From Enchytraeus crypticus (taxonomy: Eukaryota; Annelida; Clitellata; Enchytraeida; Enchytraeidae), in assembly GCA_905160935.1 (NCBI GenBank), contig CAJHZI010000555.1, positions 735,001 to 799,000 on the forward strand: 64,000 nt of DNA, written 5' to 3'. Both the position numbers and the translations under genes were made by a program. Every line of letters begins with the position of its first letter. Position 1 is the first letter of the stretch. Below, piece after piece: positions 17,943 to 33,713 of the stretch. Under the pieces are notes generated by a model. It saw only the letters and a list, made by a program, of their open reading frames with translations. It ran no database searches and was not told the DNA's origin.

Positions 17943-20282
17943 TTATTGTTGTTGCTGTTGTAGTATGTCCATAGGTAGAAATTTCTTGCACTCAGCTGCC
18001 CCGCACCTACAAGCTCTTCTAAGCCCCACCCCACTCAATAGACTCCGCTCACGTGACCAGTCTGATCCGTTAGCATAGTCATACGATAGCTCCTCCCCCT
18101 GTTCAATGTCGCGCAGTGCAAACAGCGCTGCGCAGGGTATCAAGTTGTCCACGTGAACTGGCACCATAAATAGATTAGGTTTACACGAGTGGTTGATGAA
18201 TCGTGCGACGTTGCCGAAGTGTTTGGCATCGATGTACGTGGTCATCTTGGGTGACCTTGTGGTCAGCTCAGGTGATATTGAGGTCATCTCAGGTGACTTA
18301 GAGGTCATCTCAGGTGACTTGAAGGTCATCTCACGCGATGTTGAGGTCATCTCAGGTGACTTGAAGGTCATCTCAGGTGACTTGAAGGTCATCTCAGGTG
18401 ACTTGAAAGTCATCTCTGGCGATGTTGAGGTCATCTCAGGTGATGTTGAGGTCATCTCAGGTGATGTTGAGGTCATCTCAGGTGATGTTGAGGTCATCTC
18501 AGGTGACTTAGAGGTCATCTCAGGTGACTTAGAGGTCATCTCAGGTGACTTAGAGGTCATCTCAGGTGACTTAGACGTCATCTCAGGTGACTTAGAGGTC
18601 ATCTCAGGTGACTTTGAGATAATACGAGATGAATTGAAATCGGCTGAAGCACTAACAACATCTGACGATTTTAAATCAGCACCAGATGTCCTGTTACAAG
18701 ATCTTAGGCTATGCTCAGTTGTCGCACACAACACTTCACATGATTTATTGTCCCTACTTGAATCACAGACAATATTTGTGACGTTATCTTTATTTAGCAT
18801 ATCATTAAAATCTCCAGTCGCTGGAGGTAAAACCTTTCCATCAGATCTAGTATTTCTAATAGAGACGCACCCAGTAAAATCTTCATTCGCTTCATTGGCA
18901 AACGTCTTTGAATGACCTTGAACGGATTTCGTTGGCTCCGACCCAATAGCAAAATGTTCATCAGAGCAACGAGTAGACGCAGAATGGACTTGATTAGAAC
19001 ACTGTTCGAAACTTACAAACCATGGTTCGCATTTTCCTAAAACAATGTCACACATCGTACCAACGTTTCCGGTTTCTTTAATAATGCCAACTGTTTCCCC
19101 GCACGCAGAACTAGTTGGAACATGGAAAGTTTCAGCATCATCTGAGGCTGTATTATAGAGCTGACGAGTAGAACAAGCAGATGAAGTCAATGAGTCATAA
19201 CTCTGAGAGACTTCTCTAACGACAAGAATATAATTGGACTCTTCTCTTCTTTCTCTCTCTCTCAATCTCCTCTCTCCCTCTATCTCACTCACTATCTCAC
19301 CCGTGTACTCGCACACGAATGTTCTCGCTCGTATTGATTCGAGGGTGCGAACACCCAAACCTCTCTCTCCACACCCGGTGTCGTACACCTCAAGCTGAAC
19401 CCTACCCCCTCCCTGCACAACCCTGTTCCTACATGCACCGCTGCACACGCACATACAGTTGCATTCAACTATCGGATGCATGGTCGGATTTGACGGGTCA
19501 TAGTTGACGAGGCGGCCGTGTTGATCGTAGGATGCATCGAATCTTTTAATGCATGGACAATTCTCTTCAGAACATTCTAGAACTGACGAATGGTTCAATG
19601 ATAGCGGAGCTGACATAAAGGATGAACATGAGCAGCCATCGAATTGCTCTTCAAGAAGGTTTCTGACATTTTCGTCTTCATCGGTTCCCAATATGTTCTC
19701 ACGAATGTACTGCATGGAAAAAACAAAATAAATAAAAATTATATAAAAGAATTGTAAAAACCTTTGTTTAAAAAGTATTTTAAACAGTAAAGAACACACT
19801 GTGTTCAATGGAGCTCGATGCTGTCATTGATGACTGTAGCACTCTAGTTTTTGTTATTTTTATTGTGGTTTGCAAATGACTACACATGCTAAGAGAAAAT
19901 GGCGAGATAGAGACAGAAGAGTAGTTTTTAATTAATATTAATCTAAGCCATTCTAAAATAATCCAAACTGTCAGAAATTAAAAATAATTTAGGAGGATAT
20001 TAAAATAGTTAACTATAAAGCTAATAAAATTGTCTCGAAATATCTAATGTTACAAAATTTAAAATAATAATAATAAATAGTTTAAGTTTTAGCTATTCAG
20101 CCTAATCTCATAATTTACGCCGTATTTTCTAACTTTCAAATAAAGATAACAACCTATTAATGTTAAATACGTACATTAAAGGCGGGAGAGCCATTGCTGT
20201 AGACTCTGTGTAGAGTTTGTTTGTTTACAAATACAGGCGCATGCTCACATCCTCCGCTAATATCGCTCATGCTGTCCGCCAT
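17943..20282 (-). CDS. SETMAR: SETMAR-like histone-lysine methyltransferase
   Basis: Two coding exons on the minus strand. Exon 1 (20282-20175) gives 36 residues, MADSMSDISGGCEHAPVF onwards, and ends at donor GTACGT. Exon 2 (19709-17943) begins after acceptor TTTTTCCATGCAG and gives 588 residues; the join is in phase. The pre-SET region (about 61-133) has the Cys pattern of SUV39/SETMAR enzymes: DGCSC, CPC, ECNCMCVCSGACRNRVV. The SET core has GERGLGVRTLE, FVCEYTGEIVSE, FINHSC (about 545) and EELSYDY (about 580); post-SET is CRCGAAEC. It should methylate histone lysines, as SETMAR does at H3K36. There is no mariner transposase fused to it. An insert of about 320 residues splits the SET domain between NYILVVREV and TYIDAKHFGN. 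Its last 120 residues are heptads. Confidence 0.9.
18240..18615 (-). repeat. 21-bp coding repeat in SETMAR-like gene
   Basis: Eighteen 21-bp units encode heptads of the type SKSPEMT, STSPEMT or FKSPEMT within the SET-domain insert. All keep frame. The antisense strand is also open here, which is a by-product of the repeat. Confidence 0.92.
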
Positions 20283-20304
20283 CTTGAACCTTTCAGCTGT
20301 TTTA

Positions 20305-20340
20305 AACTTCCACAACATAATAATAATAATAATAAAATTC
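20305..20340. repeat. (AAT)n left of the LINE C fragment
   Basis: Short AAT run in the region just upstream of the SETMAR-like start codon; the matching longer run is at 20582-20624. Confidence 0.8.
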
Positions 20341-20341
20341 T

Positions 20342-20577
20342 GCAAAGCAAACCGGCGATAAGCGAGAGACTTCTTTTCTTTGGCAAAGGCTTTCCATGAC
20401 TTTGCAAAGATTTAATGCAGTCTGCTTCAACAATTCTTTTAAGCCGATTGATGACCTCGAGTAGCCGGGCGGCGATTCAGCACGTATTGCTGAATCGCCG
20501 CCCGGCGATTCAGCAATACGGCGAATCGAATCGTTTTTATCAAACCCCAGGTTCTTTACACCGGGGTAAAAAATTAA
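20342..20577 (+). mobile_element. LINE C, 5'-truncated 3' end
   Basis: Matches 36884-37070 of the full-length LINE C, from GAGCAAACCGGCGATAAGCG down to the end CAGGTTCTTTACACCGGGGT. It holds a local palindromic duplication around 20465-20535 (CGGCGATTCAGCA in both directions) that the full copy lacks. It is flanked by (AAT)n on both sides and lies only 60 bp upstream of the SETMAR-like start codon. Confidence 0.9.
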
Positions 20578-20580
20578 AAC

Positions 20581-20581
<1 letters not shown>

Positions 20582-20627
<46 letters not shown>

Positions 20628-21175
20628 GGTTTAACGTTCGTTTCCTCATCCAGGGATGATGTCAGGGACGTCTCCAACAGCACACATCACTACAGATCAA
20701 TTCACCCAGACCAATCTGCGAAAGAAATGTGCTGAGGAGAAGTAAGGTCCTAAACGAAAGCCAGTCCGGTGATCAAAAAATGGCCCAGGTAGATTGATTA
20801 TGTCTATGGTGGAAAAAGGTAAGTTTTAAGCTTGCTAGAGAATGTTGAAAAAGAAAAACAAGAGCGAAGATTAGCAGGTAAATAGTTCCAGATTGTGGGT
20901 ACTGCGTAAGAAAATGAACGTCTGCCCAATGACGTGAGAATATTTGGAACTGATTGAAGATTGGCATCGATGGAGCGAAGTGCACGTAAGGGACGATAGG
21001 GAAGAAGAATATCAGATAAGTAAGAAGGCTTGCCTAATCGCAGAGTTTTGAAAGTTAATAGAGCTATTTTATATTTTATGCGTTGATTAACAGGGAGCCA
21101 GTGAAGACTGCGAAGTAGAGAAAGAGAGCGAAATTGAAGTCGAGAGGACTTAGAAACAACACGTGCAAGAGAATT
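20582..21175 (-). mobile_element. L2/CR1-like LINE 3' end with (TTA)n tail
   Basis: Read on the minus strand it encodes a degraded C-terminal RT tail of the L2/CR1 kind: LHWLPVNQRIKYKIALLTFK, GKPSYLSDILLPYRPLRALR, RRSFSYAVPTIWNYLPANLR and FSSKLKTYLF. A 3' untranslated part follows, ending TCCCTGACATCATCC, GATGAGGAAACG and AACGTTAAACCTTTATTATT. The (AAT)n on the plus strand is its tail. Short 3' ends of the same family lie at 2791-2850, 29635-29750, 41937-42085 and 60375-60440. Confidence 0.75.
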
Positions 21176-21514
21176 TTAGACGTGCTTTTACGGCGTCAAT
21201 AAGACACTTTGAGATAACTTTTAAAATACTGGTAATTCAACTAACGTCAGACAACTGTATGAACATCTGGATGAACTTAAAAATTACGAAAAATATCATA
21301 ATATATACTTTAGCCTACCTCGTCTATTTGAATGATTTTCGGACTTCGTCGTAATTATTGTTATAAATTGTTGATATGGAGAGAAATAAGATCAAGATTT
21401 AGGCCCCTAAGTACTTCTTACATCTGTTAATATATCTATAATTCATTTTCTTTATCTTGTTACCCTATGAACAGTTTCATGCTAATTTTGTCGGTGATAA
21501 TATATTGATATAAG

Positions 21515-21633
21515 CTAGGTTATTCATAAATCCGCGCCATCAAAAGGCAAAGATTACTAATAGCCATGGAGTGGTAGGAGGAAATGGGTCTTAAACAAGC
21601 ATCTGTGCTTCCTTACCCAGTGTGCCGTATGTT
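21515..21633 (+). repeat. Dispersed repeat, copy 1
   Basis: Contains GCGCCATCAAAAGGCAAAGA and GGGTCTTAAACAAGCATCTG; nearly identical to 46748-46885 over about 110 bp. A weaker relative may lie near 60150-60250. Type unknown. Confidence 0.6.
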
Positions 21634-22125
21634 ATATAATCAAAATGAACCGATGATACTCGAGCATGTAGGCTGGTTTACGGCAGTCGAGTTGGCTAAC
21701 AGCATGCTGGAGAAAATACACTTCAGGATATTGGATTTGCACTGTTTTGAACTCGTTTATGCTTTTTATTCTGTCGGCTTGGCTTTGATCTCGTAGTTGT
21801 CGATGTCATAGCACTGCCGATTAGAGCACATATTAAATTGCTGCTGTTGCTGCTGCTGTTAATGAATTTACAAGAATACGCAGCAACACATAAGTGATTG
21901 TATGCCCGATTGGATATGCATCTCGAGAGTCCTTATGATATCGATCGTGGCTAAGCTTTAGGCCCAGACCTAGTGTAGCCAAGCTTTAGGCCTAGGCCTA
22001 GTGTAGCTAAGTATTAGGCCTAGGCTTAGGGCTTTTATTAAATGCCATCAGAAATATGTAGTGAGATGGTGACAGTGTATTCATTCCTAGATATTTACCT
22101 TGATTACACCGCCAAATGCCACAGA

Positions 22126-22150
22126 ATTACAAATATATATATAATATATA

Positions 22151-22186
<36 letters not shown>

Positions 22187-22215
22187 TATATATCTATATA
22201 TATATATATATATAC
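22126..22215. repeat. (TA)n microsatellite
   Basis: Imperfect TA repeats. The surrounding stretch 21865-23030 has no gene; it holds AGGCCTA-rich words near 21960-22030 and GA repeats at 22845-22925. Confidence 0.85.
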
Positions 22216-22844
22216 TAGTGGATATTTCATTTCAGTAGAGGCAATATAAATTTAAGAAACAGTAGACTAGGCAACTAGAGTTGGATTCCTATTAAATATG
22301 GATAGTGACACAATCATGAGTATTGCATAGTCAGGATCTACTTGTTGCTATTATTATTATTACTTAAGCAGTAAATCAACAATTACAATAACGGTGTTTT
22401 TGTTAACTTTTTATAAAAAAGAAAAATATTTACAATGGCGGTGTTTTTGTCAACTTTTTAACAAAGAACCAAATCGTATTGAAGATATTTACAGTAGCGG
22501 TGTATTTGTAAACTTTCAATAAATCGAATATAGCATAATCAATGGCAAATAACGAGTACTGCGCAATGACTGTGCATTGTTTGCCCAGTGATGAAATAAA
22601 AGTATTATATAAATAGACAATTTAACATCTAACCTCAACAATAACAACTAAAATCTCAGTCTAACAGTTGTAATATAATAAGTAGGCCTAACAAATTTTA
22701 AACAGATGTTTAATTCTAATCAAATTATTTATGGACAGTGAAGACTAAGCCTCTTGAGAAGGGATTAACTTGTTGCTCTATGGAATGTGAAACAGACGCA
22801 GAGTATGAATATGTACCTTGAATCTCCCACCCGACATAACACCA

Positions 22845-22850
22845 GAGAGC

Positions 22851-22889
<39 letters not shown>

Positions 22890-22925
22890 TGAGTGTGAAA
22901 GAAAGAGAGAGAGAAAAGGAGAGAC
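22845..22925. repeat. (GA)n microsatellite
   Basis: GA-rich run with a few interruptions. Confidence 0.85.
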
Positions 22926-23032
22926 AGAGATATTTAATATAGGGTATCGTGGAGGTATTTACATTTTATAAAATTACAAGAAACAACAGAATAAATTGTG
23001 ATAACAGTAATAATTAATTAGTATTTAAACAA

Positions 23033-29155
<6,123 letters not shown>

Positions 29156-30139
29156 GTTTCCTCTCTATGGTTCACAGTTTTTTATTAGCCTAATTTAAAC
29201 CTTTTCAAAATTATTGTTGCTGTATTTACAAGTATGTCTGCTAAAAATGAGAAAAGATGTTTTATAAACTTTAATTAACTAATAGGCCTAATAGGGAACA
29301 AATAACAGTGAAAAATAGATTAAAAATATTAACAAGTACTCAGCCATGCAACCGAAATAAAAGAGATATTAGAATTACATAATAAACGTATCAATGTTTA
29401 CAATCAAATGGCACACTCAATCACTGTATGTGAATAATCTCTACAGCGTAGATCTATATAGTCACTAAACAACAGACGGACGTTTTGTCGCATCAGATTA
29501 CATCATCATCATTTCATCTCTACATCTATATATCACGGAAATTATCTCTCTGCAGCTGAAAGAGAACCCACAGCAGCCATTCGTAAAATGAATTTTCCAC
29601 AAACGAAACATCTGCACTCAATCAATCAATCAATAAGAATTTAACTTCCGGTTCCTCGCCATAAGGCATTGTCAGGGACGTCATGAGTAACTATACACAC
29701 GCTCCATCACTAGTAAACACATGATCTGTTGGGTTTTAATCAGCTTTCAATGGTTTTAGAAAATAAGATTTAGAAATGAATGCTAACAAATCTAGGAAAA
29801 TGTAAGCCATACCTGAAGATTCTAGAAAGCATTATTGTTCTTGAAAGATAAACCATTTTATACATTCACAATTAAATCTTTTTACAACGTTTAATTTTAT
29901 TTTATTAAATAATAAAATACTAATATTATACGGCGTAACATATGTGCTAGACTAGTATATCAGCAAACACAGCTCTCTAATCACTCAATAAGATCTGTCT
30001 AATAATCGTGCGAAGTGATGCTGACGTAATCAATTTTACTAACTCTAACGAAGTTCAAACAAGTTGAAATAAGTTCAAACAAGAATACTACCTTTACAAA
30101 TTCAATGTATGAGAAGCCTGAGAGATTGAGTAAAGCTAG
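29156..30139. other. Upstream of gene C; no further gene seen
   Basis: Holds the presumed promoter of gene C and a short L2/CR1-like tail at 29635-29750 (CCGGTTCCTCGCC, GTCAGGGACGTCATG). Nothing else is supported. Confidence 0.4.
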
Positions 30140-30261
30140 TAAAGCTAAGGTTAAGTTTCCTCACTCGAAAGCGATTTCAGTGACGCGCGAGCCCATGATT
30201 TTAACCCCGCACTTATAGATCCCCGGCCGAGTATCTTACCGACACCGCCACTGGCTCCAGC
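30140..30261 (-). mobile_element. tRNA-derived SINE, copy 3
   Basis: Minus-strand copy: head GGCTGGAGCCAGTGGCGGTG, box B region GGGGTTAAAATCATGG, tail TCGAGTGAGGAAACTTAACC. Confidence 0.8.
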
Positions 30262-30535
30262 CAAAGAAAACATAGAGTAGAGTAAAACCAAAAGCGTAGA
30301 GAAAACCAGTACTATGTGTTTATAACACTTCTAGTGGGTTACAGAATGATAAAACCCGATATAACAGTCGTATTTATGTTGCTGCTGATGTCAGCTAATT
30401 ACATAAGTTCGCGGTGGTAACAAAGTTTTGAAACAAGCGATGAAACAGTCTGACTTCTAAATGTGTCATCTTCCTGTAGTCTAATTCACGTGACATTGCG
30501 TTATGAAAACGCGGTTTAATTAGAGACGTACATGT

Positions 30536-30690
30536 CCTCTCTCTCTCTCTCTCCCTCTCTTCTGTCTCACTCTCTTCTCTCTTTCGCTCTCTCTGTCCCT
30601 CTGTCCCTCTCTTTTGTCCTTCTCTCCCGATCTCTCTTCTCTCTCTCTCCTCTCTCTCTCATCTCTCTCTTTCTCTCTCTCTCTCTCTAT
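30536..30690. repeat. (CT)n-rich microsatellite
   Basis: CT-rich with TCTGTC and CCCT interruptions. Confidence 0.9.
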
Positions 30691-30936
30691 AACCTTACAG
30701 TTACAACACATACAAACTACTTTCCATACCAGTGAGCAATCGGTTCTGTAAACATATACTTGTGTATTTAACTACATGTTGCCTCTTATATGCAATTCTA
30801 CAAACTCTAGCGTTCAATCAAATGGAAGAGCCAAGGTATATATTATTAAGCAACTTTTCGCTAAGTTTCTAGCTCATGTCGCGCTCTTTCAAGCATCGTT
30901 TGGACGGCACTTGACAGTTGACTGTGATAAAGCAGG

Positions 30937-31054
30937 TAAAGCTAAGGTTAACGTCAGGTTCCTCACTCGAAAGCGATGTCAGTGACGGGGGAGCCCAGGT
31001 TTTGAACCTCGCACATACTAGTTTCTTACCGACTTCGCCACTGGTTCCAACCAC
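30937..31054 (-). mobile_element. tRNA-derived SINE, copy 4
   Basis: Minus-strand copy with head GGAACCAGTGGCGAAGTCGG and tail TTTCGAGTGAGGAACCTGAC; the centre is shortened. Confidence 0.75.
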
Positions 31055-31189
31055 AAGTGTCTTATGAGTTACTGTTGAAAGAACTATAGCACACATTCTT
31101 TAAATTAGTTCCGAAATTCAGACTTCTGATGGGTATATTCTGCCGTCAATAATCGTGTTTGTGATGAAATATTTCGGCTAAGCACGTCC

Positions 31190-31315
31190 TGAGTTATGTA
31201 CGTTGAACCTCTGCTTACATAGAATGGGTTGTGTGTTGATAGACCTGAGCTTTGAACTCAGACCACTTGCATCTAAGGCGAACACTTGAACCGCTACGCC
31301 ATATCCCTCTCCTCT
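31190..31315 (-). mobile_element. Second tRNA-like SINE or tRNA relic
   Basis: The minus strand reads GGGATATGGCGTAGCGGTTC (box A TGGCGTAGCGG) and, about 30 bp on, GAGTTCAAAGCTC (box B-like). Spacing fits a tRNA head but the arms do not all pair, so it is a relic or SINE head, not a working tRNA. Confidence 0.45.
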
Positions 31316-31889
31316 ATTTTTAATGTGTTTCATGCCCAGACACTCCATTGATCTAGAATTGTATCCTTTCACAAACTATATTTTATTTTTGCCTACCATA
31401 TGGTACCACTGGGGGTTATTTCCAAGTGTTTTTCTCAGTAGTTGCTTTGTTGTCCTTTAATTAAGACACGCAGTGTACTATTGACCTTTTAAATGTCTTC
31501 TTAACAAAACTGCGAAACAGATATAGAGAGATTTTGTTTTCACGAGTAGAAAAAAGCAGTAAACAAAGATTAGTCAAAACGCATCATGAGAAGATTACAA
31601 AAAGAGGGCGTGGGTCTCTATTGTTGTGAAAGCTATTCAATTACATCACGTAGGTGTGATGACAGAGTAGGTAGCAGGATGTGAAAGTTATGCTATATTG
31701 ACAGTAAAAAGTATATCTAGTCCTCTAGTTGTTTCTGTCTGTCTGTTTGTCTCTCTCTCTCTCTCAGTCTTTGCTATAGCTTTCTTCAAAATGGCCGGTC
31801 CATGTCTCAAAACATTCTTACTACGCACGCCCACCCTCTTTAAAGAGCTCTACATTGATCGACAAATTAATTGCGTTGAGGTAGTTCTC

Positions 31890-32087
31890 TCACGCTTCTT
31901 GAGTCAGCTCTTGTAACGAAACAGTAGACGATAGATCTATTCTGTAGCCAGGGACTGGCATACGTAGCGAACACAACACGGGCACGCTTAGCGGTTCTCT
32001 ATACGGAGATGATGCTGATCGTGAGGCTGAAATCAGTGTAATTGATATGAGTAAAACAATACAAAACAATGAGTTATTGCTCGCCAC
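31890..32087 (-). CDS. Possible small secreted peptide
   Basis: A 65-codon frame starts MASNNSLFCIVLLISITLIS, a good signal-peptide shape, followed by about 40 polar residues with one Cys. No known family, no visible dibasic sites, no splice support. It may be chance. Confidence 0.2.
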   Translation of the reverse strand: MASNNSLFCIVLLISITLISASRSASSPYREPLSVPVLCSLRMPVPGYRIDLSSTVSLQELTQEA

Positions 32088-32227
32088 TGTAATTAATGAG
32101 TCATAAAAGAATGCATGCCTATATCATATCTGCCTAGAGGAAAGCAATTACGTCCTTAAATTTAAGATTGAATTCAATATTGTCATATATTATGATATTA
32201 AGAAATTTATTGATATATTAAGCAATT

Positions 32228-32518
32228 TGTTGACCTTTCGACATCAGAGAGACAATTTGGGTTCAAGAAAGACGTCGGTTGTGCTAACGCTTTCCATTCG
32301 TTGCGGAAGGTCATAAATTATTTCAAAGCAAGGAAGAGTACTGTTAACATTGGAGTAATTCATCTTCGGAAAGCTTTTGACAAATGTAATAGTTATGGTA
32401 TTTTACACTTGTTGCAAGCTAAAAGTGTTAACTTTCGAATCATTAACATTCTCGAAAACTGGTTCAGTAAGAACGGCACTACAGTTAATTGGTGCGGTTC
32501 TGTATCACATTATTTCAA
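32228..32518 (+). mobile_element. LINE A, 5' part of an interrupted RT
   Basis: Encodes ERQFGFKKDVGCANAFHSLR, then NIGVIHLRKAFDKCNSYGIL (RT motif A) and ILENWFSKNGTTVNWCG. The protein breaks off near 32518 and its next expected motif (LLSGVKQGGILS) appears at 37126, so a 4.6-kb insertion separates the halves. Confidence 0.8.
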
Positions 32519-33530
32519 AGCTTTGCAAGCTGAATATTCCTGAATCTGTTAATGGGTGGATTGCTAGCTTCTTATCTGACCGCTCTCATACGACCATCTT
32601 CGAAGGTTAAATATCCTCTCCTAAAACAATAAATGCAAGTGTTTTCCAAGGCTCTGCCATTGGTCCTCCTGCATTTACAGTTGTTTCCTCTGATCTAAGG
32701 ACAATCCATTCAGCAAATTCTTTACTAAGATTTGCTGATGATACATATCTCATAGTACCATCATCACATTTTCATTTAACTGAAGTAGAATTAATGAACT
32801 TAGAAAGATGGGCTTCAGTAAACAATCTACAACTCAACAGAAGTAAATCTAAGGAAATAATCTTTAAGTCACCTAGCTTTAAGCGTCAAACAATTGAATT
32901 GCCCTACTTAGCTGGAATAGAACGAGTCTCAAATCTCAAATGTTTGGGAGTCACAATTTCGTGCAATTTTTCCTTTTCTCCTCATATATCCAAGCTTATA
33001 ACCTCATGTTCGAGTAATATTTTTGCTTTATACTCCTTGCGCACAAAATGTCTATCAAATGAACTACTTCAGATAGTGTTCCAGGCTTCTACTCTTAGTA
33101 AATTACTCTACGCCTCACAATTTTGGTGGGGGTTTACTTCTGCTGATGACAGAAACCGCCTAGAAGCATTTTTAAGACGAGCAAAAAGGGCTGGCTTTAT
33201 AACTTTTCATTATCTTCTCGTATAATGTATGTTCGAATGAAACCTATCTGCGGTTGTTAGATTGTTTTAAATAAACGCAAGATTTATTTATGATATTTTA
33301 AGAGCAGTAGGAGGGTTCATCCATTTTAAATATCATCTAAACGCACTCCCTTCGTGGTTAAGATTTTATCATTAGAATATCGTATAATGACCGTTATGAG
33401 ATCTTGGACTATTGGTATCTAGGTATTATGGAACTTTCTATTTGCTTTTTGTTCCATGTATGTTTGTACGTTTTCTGCGATATGTCAGATTTCAAGTAAT
33501 AAACGAATAAAATAATAATAATAATAATAA
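32519..33530 (+). mobile_element. LINE B, 5'-truncated jockey/CR1-like, inserted in LINE A
   Basis: RT C-terminal part: VNGWIASFLSDRSHTT, TINASVFQGSAIGPPAF (motif B), LLRFADDTYLIVPSS (motif C), SKLLYASQFWWGFTS, FLRRAKRAGF. One stop lies near 32608 and the frame ends early at 33225. A 3' untranslated part follows and an (AAT)n tail at 33510-33533. Confidence 0.8.
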
Positions 33531-33533
33531 TAA

Positions 33534-33713
33534 GGACAGATCACGGTATTTATCCAACTTCCTAGAGGCGGCATGAACAGCAGCACCACCGGCTGTGACT
33601 GAAGTCGTATTCAGGTAGGAGTTTGCCATAGTGTCAATGACCGTGACGTCCCAAACGGCACATTTACCGTTGCACCAGGGCACTAAAGTCATGCCGTCCG
33701 GACGCTTGCCGTC
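33534..33713 (-). mobile_element. Inverted 180-bp copy of the LINE C endonuclease region
   Basis: The complement equals 36606-36785 of LINE C with no difference that I can see. It lies between the (AAT)n tail of LINE B and the 5' end of LINE C. Confidence 0.93.

Noticed and set aside
17477-18034. Asn/Ser-rich minus frame beyond the SETMAR stop
   Set aside because: Triplet and GAAT microsatellites read in another frame.
18193-18915. Plus-strand open frame of 240 codons over the SETMAR repeats
   Set aside because: It is the antisense of the 21-bp coding repeat; the minus frame carries the SET domain.
20302-20735. Poly-Tyr and poly-Asn frames
   Set aside because: Products of the (AAT)n microsatellite.
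31190-31315. Working tRNA gene
   Set aside because: Box A and B-like words are present but the arms do not pair as in a tRNA.
33534-33713. Classic twin-priming inversion
   Set aside because: Twin priming inverts the upstream part without keeping a sense copy; here the same block is present in both directions.
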